Positions 60,310-64,000 of a stretch of 64,000 nucleotides of DNA are shown piece by piece (the first letter of the stretch is position 1; every line of letters starts with the position of its first letter). A program made the position numbers and the translations under genes. The notes beneath the pieces were generated by a model. The model was not told where the DNA came from and did not search any database. It was given only the letters and a program-made list of their open reading frames with translations. Source of the DNA: Ciceribacter sp. T2.26MG-112.2 (GTDB taxonomy: Bacteria > Pseudomonadota > Alphaproteobacteria > Rhizobiales > Rhizobiaceae); NCBI RefSeq assembly GCF_900492205.1, contig NZ_UEYQ01000005.1, positions 248,001-312,000 of the forward strand, given 5' to 3'.

Positions 60310-61308
60310 ATGAAGAAGCTCTTTGCATCCACCATCCTTGCAGCAGCCCTCTATGCTCTGCCGGGCGCGGCCCAGGCCGCGGAATGCGGCGAGGTGACGA
60401 TTGCCGAGATGAACTGGGCTTCGGCCGGAGTCGCCGCGCATGTCGACAAGATCATTCTTGAAGCGGGCTATGGCTGCGACGTCACGCTGGTCACGGGCGA
60501 CACGATGCCGACGTTCACCTCGATGAACGAGAAGGGCGAGCCTGACGTTGCGCCGGAAATGTGGATCAACACGGCCCGCGAAGTGCTGGAGAAGGCCGTC
60601 GCCGAAGGGCGACTGCTGCAACTTGCACCGATCCTGAGCGATGGCGGCGTCGAGGGCTGGTGGATCCCGAAATTCATCGCCGACGCCAATCCCGAGATCA
60701 AGACGGTGCAGCAGGCGCTGGAACATCCGGAACTCTTCCCCGCACCGGAGGATCCCTCCAAGGGCGCCGTGATCAACTGCCCCGCCGGTTGGAGCTGCCA
60801 GATCTCCACCGCCAATCTTTACCGCGCGCTCGGCGCCAAGGAAAAGGGCTTCGAACTGATCGACACGGGTTCGGCCGCCGGGCTGGACGGATCGATCGCC
60901 AGCGCTTTCGAGAAGAAGACCGGTTGGCTGGGCTATTACTGGGCGCCGACCGCCATCCTCGGCAAGTATGAAATGGTCAAACTCTCCTTCGGCGTGGCGC
61001 ACGACAAAGCCGAATGGGACAGTTGCACGGCGGTCGCCGATTGCGCCGCGCCCAAGGTCAATCCTTATCCGGTGTCGGACGTCTTCACCGTCGTCACCCA
61101 ATCATTCGCCGAGAAGAACCCGATCGCCATCGACTATTTCAAGACTCGTCAATGGGACAATCAGACCGTCGGCCAGGTGCTCGCCTGGATGGATGAAAAC
61201 CAGGCGCCGAACGAAGATGCAGCCAGGCACTTCCTCGCGACCTATCCGGACCTATGGATGAGCTGGGTCGCTCCGGACGTGGCCGCGAAGGTCAAGGCTG
61301 CGCTCTGA
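60310..61308 (+). CDS. Glycine betaine/proline-type ABC transporter, substrate-binding protein (ProX/OpuAC family)
   Basis: This 332-residue periplasmic protein belongs to the OpuAC family. The signal peptide MKKLFASTILAAALYALPG is cleaved near AQAAE. The mature protein starts with VTIAEMNWASAGVAAHV and contains LVTGDTMPTFTSMNEKGEPD and FEKKTGWLGYYWAPTAI, stretches typical of quaternary-amine-binding proteins, with Trp and Tyr residues that could form the cation-binding box. It differs from choline-specific ChoX. Glycine betaine, proline betaine, proline or histidine are all possible ligands. It leads the three-gene transporter unit. Confidence 0.87.
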   Translation: MKKLFASTILAAALYALPGAAQAAECGEVTIAEMNWASAGVAAHVDKIILEAGYGCDVTLVTGDTMPTFTSMNEKGEPDVAPEMWINTAREVLEKAVAEGRLLQLAPILSDGGVEGWWIPKFIADANPEIKTVQQALEHPELFPAPEDPSKGAVINCPAGWSCQISTANLYRALGAKEKGFELIDTGSAAGLDGSIASAFEKKTGWLGYYWAPTAILGKYEMVKLSFGVAHDKAEWDSCTAVADCAAPKVNPYPVSDVFTVVTQSFAEKNPIAIDYFKTRQWDNQTVGQVLAWMDENQAPNEDAARHFLATYPDLWMSWVAPDVAAKVKAAL

Positions 61309-61343
61309 GTTCCGCGCTGGCCGCCGCGTCTGGCCGCTGCATC

Positions 61344-61361
61344 GCCGCCGTTCGCGGCGGC
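61344..61361 (+). repeat. UUCG-loop hairpin between binding-protein and permease genes
   Basis: GCCGCCG-TTCG-CGGCGGC is a perfect 7-bp stem with a stable TTCG tetraloop, 36 bp after the binding-protein stop. No T-run follows. Its position matches the hairpin after ytfQ, and it may stabilise the upstream mRNA. Confidence 0.65.
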
Positions 61362-61413
61362 CGCTGTTCGACGCAGCACTTGCCGGACGAAAGAACCCAG
61401 GGGGGTATGGGTG

Positions 61414-62328
61414 ATGGCGCGCGCCCTTTGTGACTACCTGCCGCAACTGCTCTGCGAGTTTCCCACGCTCGACGAAGACTTTTTGCGCGATCTGCGAAAG
61501 TCCGTCGATGGCGGATTCAAGTCGTTCGTGCGCACCTATGGCGACCAGTTGGACAATGCGCTGGAGCCGCTGCAATGGTTCCTCAACTGGTTGCAGGCGC
61601 TTTTCGTCGGTGCGCCGTGGATCGTCTTTCTGGCATTGCTGACCACGCTGGTCTATCTGGCCAGCCGCAGCTTGAAGATCACGCTCGGCACCCTCCTGTC
61701 CATGGGCGTCATCGGTCTGGTCGGATTGTGGGAAGACACCATGGTAACGCTCGCCATGGTGACCGTGTGCACCCTGATTTCGATCGTCATCGGCCTGCCG
61801 ATCGGCATCCTGATGGCCCGGTCCGACCGCATGCAGTCCAGCGTCAATCCGGTCCTCGACGTCATGCAGACCCTGCCGAGCTTCGTCTACCTGATCCCCG
61901 TCGTGATGATCTTCGGCATCGGCAAGGTGCCCGGTCTGATCGCCGTCGTGATCTACGCCGTGCCGCCGATGATCCGGCTGACCAATCTCGGCATCCGTCT
62001 CGTCGACAGGGATGTGCTTGAGGCGGCGGATGCCTTTGGCTCCTCCGGTTTCCAGAAGCTTTTCCAGGTCCAGCTACCGCTGGCCTTGCCGACGATCATG
62101 GCCGGCATCAACCAGACGATCATGATGGCGCTGGCCATGGTCGTGGTCGCTTCGATGATCGGTGTCGGTGGCCTCGGCAAGAACGTCCTCCAGGCGATCA
62201 CCAACCAGTTCTTCACCATCGGACTGCTCAACGGCTTCGCGCTCGTCGTCATCGCCATCATCTTCGACCGCACCAGCCAGGCTTACGGACGACGGCTGCA
62301 GAAGCATACCGAGAGGATCCATGGCTGA
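61414..62328 (+). CDS. Glycine betaine/proline-type ABC transporter permease (ProW family)
   Basis: This 304-residue protein is the membrane subunit. A long N-terminal cytoplasmic region (residues 1-60) precedes six or so hydrophobic segments. The coupling motif appears in LEAADAFGSSGFQKLFQVQLP, and VVVASMIGVGGLG near residue 250 is typical of ProW. ATG 61414 and GTG 61411 are both near the AGGGGGG ribosome-binding site. The stop overlaps the ATPase start by 8 bp. Confidence 0.9.
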   Translation: MARALCDYLPQLLCEFPTLDEDFLRDLRKSVDGGFKSFVRTYGDQLDNALEPLQWFLNWLQALFVGAPWIVFLALLTTLVYLASRSLKITLGTLLSMGVIGLVGLWEDTMVTLAMVTVCTLISIVIGLPIGILMARSDRMQSSVNPVLDVMQTLPSFVYLIPVVMIFGIGKVPGLIAVVIYAVPPMIRLTNLGIRLVDRDVLEAADAFGSSGFQKLFQVQLPLALPTIMAGINQTIMMALAMVVVASMIGVGGLGKNVLQAITNQFFTIGLLNGFALVVIAIIFDRTSQAYGRRLQKHTERIHG

Positions 62329-63370
62329 GAGCATCGAGATCCGCAACCTTTACAAGATCTTCGGCCCGCGCGGTGCCGAACTGGTCGAGACGGTGAAGGG
62401 CGGTATCACCAAGGCCGAACTCAACGACCGCCATCACCATGTCCTCGGCCTGAAGAACATCAATATCGCCATGCCGGGCGGCTACATCACGGTCGTGATG
62501 GGGCTGTCCGGCTCAGGCAAGTCGACGCTGATCCGCCACCTCAACCGCTTGATCGAGCCGACGGCCGGCGAGGTACTGGTCGACGGCGTCGACGTCTGCC
62601 GCATGTCGCCTGCCGAATTGCGCGCGTTTCGGCGCACAAGGACGGCGATGGTGTTCCAGAAGTTCGCGCTGTTGCCGCATCGCACCGTGGTGGAAAACAC
62701 CGCCTACGGGCTTGGTATCCAGGGCATTGACCGTTCCACGGCCCGGACAAGAGCCCGGGAGTGGATCGAGCGCGTCGGCCTTGCCGGTTTCGAGGACCAT
62801 TATCCGCACCAGCTTTCGGGCGGCATGCAGCAGCGAGTCGGACTTGCCCGCGCACTCGCCACCGATGCCGGGATCCTCCTGATGGACGAGGCCTTTTCCG
62901 CACTCGATCCCCTTATCCGGGTCGACATGCAGACCATGCTGCTCGAACTCCAGCGCGACCTCAAGAAAACCGTCGTGTTCATCACCCATGACCTCGACGA
63001 GGCGCTGCGACTCGGCGACCGGATCGCCATCCTGCGCGACGGGGAAGTCGTTCAGCAAGGAACGGGCCAGGACATCGTGCTTGCCCCGGCCGACGCTTAC
63101 ATTTCGGCCTTCGTCAGCGAGGTCAACCGGGGCCGGGTTCTTCAGGCCGCCTCGGTCATGAAGCCGCTGGAGCCGTCTTCTCCGGCGCGCCACGGCATCG
63201 CGGTGCCGGCCGACAGCGTACTGGAAGACGCTGCCCGGCAGATGCTCGCCGCCGGCGTGGGCGTGGCAAGCGTCACCGACGCCACCGGGCGGCCCGTCGG
63301 CACCATCGACATGGCCTCGATCGTCGCCGCCATGGTGACACCGGCGGGTGATCCCCCTCGCCCGGCATAA
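62321..63370 (+). CDS. Glycine betaine/proline-type ABC transporter ATP-binding protein (ProV family)
   Basis: This 349-residue ATPase has [16 protein letters not shown] (Walker A), FQKFALLPHRTV (Q-loop region), QLSGGMQQRVGLARAL (signature) and ILLMDEAFSALDPLIR (Walker B), all diagnostic of the ProV/OpuAA family. The C-terminal 75 residues resemble one CBS repeat (ending GRPVGTIDMASIVAAM), which in OpuA senses ionic strength. ATG 62321 overlaps the permease stop. It is followed 94 bp later by a homocysteine methyltransferase gene. Confidence 0.93.
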   Translation: MAESIEIRNLYKIFGPRGAELVETVKGGITKAELNDRHHHVLGLKNINIAMPGGYITVVMGLSGSGKSTLIRHLNRLIEPTAGEVLVDGVDVCRMSPAELRAFRRTRTAMVFQKFALLPHRTVVENTAYGLGIQGIDRSTARTRAREWIERVGLAGFEDHYPHQLSGGMQQRVGLARALATDAGILLMDEAFSALDPLIRVDMQTMLLELQRDLKKTVVFITHDLDEALRLGDRIAILRDGEVVQQGTGQDIVLAPADAYISAFVSEVNRGRVLQAASVMKPLEPSSPARHGIAVPADSVLEDAARQMLAAGVGVASVTDATGRPVGTIDMASIVAAMVTPAGDPPRPA

Positions 63371-63464
63371 AGGCTTGGCGCGAACGGGTCGCTGCGTTTG
63401 TCCGTTGCGGCTCCCGGCAGAAGCCTCTAAATCCTGTGAACCGAATTTACGAGGACTGAGCACC

Positions 63465-64000
63465 ATGGCGACCGCACCCAATCCCCTTTCCGAACTTCTG
63501 GCCCAGAAAGGCGTGCTGCTCGCCGATGGAGCGACGGGCACCAATCTGTTTGCCATGGGGCTCGAAGCCGGCGAGGCTCCGGAACTGTGGAACGAGACCC
63601 AACCGGAGAAGATCACCAAGCTGCATCAGGATTTCGTCGACGCCGGTGCCGACATCATCCTCACCAATTCCTTCGGCGGCACGCGCCATCGCCTGAAGTT
63701 GCACCACGCGCAGGACCGTGTCCATGCGCTCAACAAGAAGGCAGCCGAGATTGCCCGCGCCGTCGCCGACAAGGCGCCGCGCAAGGTCATCGTCGCCGGT
63801 TCCGTCGGTCCGACGGGAGAATTGTTGCAGCCGCTCGGCGCCATGACCTATGACGAGGCGGTCGCTTCCTTTGCCGAGCAGATGGAGGGCCTGAAAGCCG
63901 GCGGCGCCGACGTCGCCTGGATCGAGACCATGTCTTCGGCGGACGAGATCCGCGCCGCGGCCGAAGCCGCCGTCAAGACCGGCCTGCCCTATACCTATAC
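63465..64000 (+). CDS. Homocysteine S-methyltransferase family protein (betaine-homocysteine type), 3' part outside window
   Basis: This open frame of 178 codons runs off the right edge. MATAPNPLSELLAQKGVLLADGATGTNLFAMG, split by its GATGT substrate loop, then TNSFGGTRHRL and GSVGPTGELL, are blocks of the homocysteine S-methyltransferase barrel. Rhizobial relatives include the betaine-homocysteine methyltransferase Bmt. The zinc-binding cysteines lie in the missing part. GAGG precedes ATG 63465. The neighbouring betaine-type transporter supports betaine as methyl donor, but a cobalamin- or SMM-dependent role is possible. Confidence 0.85.
   Translation, partial: MATAPNPLSELLAQKGVLLADGATGTNLFAMGLEAGEAPELWNETQPEKITKLHQDFVDAGADIILTNSFGGTRHRLKLHHAQDRVHALNKKAAEIARAVADKAPRKVIVAGSVGPTGELLQPLGAMTYDEAVASFAEQMEGLKAGGADVAWIETMSSADEIRAAAEAAVKTGLPYTY

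Noticed and set aside
63371..63464. A SAM- or SAH-sensing riboswitch before the homocysteine methyltransferase gene.
   Set aside because: The 94-bp leader shows no recognisable SAM-II or SAH aptamer core.

Overview
The window is a 64 kb piece of an alphaproteobacterial chromosome, most probably from the Rhizobiaceae (Rhizobium, Sinorhizobium, Agrobacterium or Shinella relatives). The evidence is high GC, a rhizobial phosphatidylcholine synthase, the glnB-glnA pair behind a sigma-54-type promoter, an alphaproteobacterial SOS box (GAAC-N7-GAAC) between uvrA and ssb, an IalB-family protein, and the chromosomal blocks glmU-glmS, recG/sdhE-mfd, uvrA/ssb-marC-gyrA-coaD-ppi-ppi-queA-tgt and dacA-tmk-holB-metG-tatD. 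There is no rRNA, CRISPR, prophage or insertion sequence; one tRNA gene (Ser, TGA) is present.

Layout. 1-2.1 kb: a UbiH-type hydroxylase (cut by the left edge) diverges from pcs. 2.3-12.4 kb: two adjacent importers, a BMP-type nucleoside system (ATPase, two permeases, binding protein) and a ytfQRT-yjfF-type galactofuranose/hexose system, ending in an FCD-type GntR regulator with a candidate operator in front of ytfQ. 12.6-17.1 kb: UDP-GlcNAc synthesis (glmU, glmS), a GNAT acetyltransferase and a DUF502 membrane protein. 17.1-23.1 kb: recG on the minus strand, diverging from sdhE-mfd. 23.1-29.1 kb: DMT exporters, a DsbA-family oxidoreductase, an orphan YejA-like binding protein, an IalB-family protein and HspQ. 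29.4-33.0 kb: glutamine synthetase and PII, diverging from the NAD(P)HX repair enzyme. 33.1-36.1 kb: EamA, a DUF72 protein, a Phd/VapC-like toxin-antitoxin pair and a PD-(D/E)XK nuclease-like gene directly behind uvrA.

36.1-49.4 kb: uvrA and ssb share an SOS box; then an RDD-like small protein, MarC, gyrA, three tiny membrane-protein genes, coaD, two cyclophilins, queA-tgt and recX. 49.7-57.4 kb, minus strand: a stand-alone Lrp/AsnC effector domain, a metallo-hydrolase, tatD, metG, holB, tmk, a DacA-like protein and the lipoprotein RlpA. 57.7-64 kb: tRNA-Ser, a 41-aa protein, cobQ, a glycine-betaine/proline-type ABC transporter and the start of a homocysteine S-methyltransferase gene, which together suggest import and use of betaine as methyl donor.

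Most of the window is conserved housekeeping DNA. I found no large undescribed system. The points most worth a second look are enzymes missing family-defining residues (the DacA-like protein has lost the SxN serine and the KTG lysine; Tgt has lost most zinc ligands; UvrA has lost one zinc cysteine), the nuclease-like gene coupled to uvrA, tandem repeats at the toxin-antitoxin promoter, a trio of microproteins behind gyrA, and several precise inverted repeats at promoters (ytfQ, recX).
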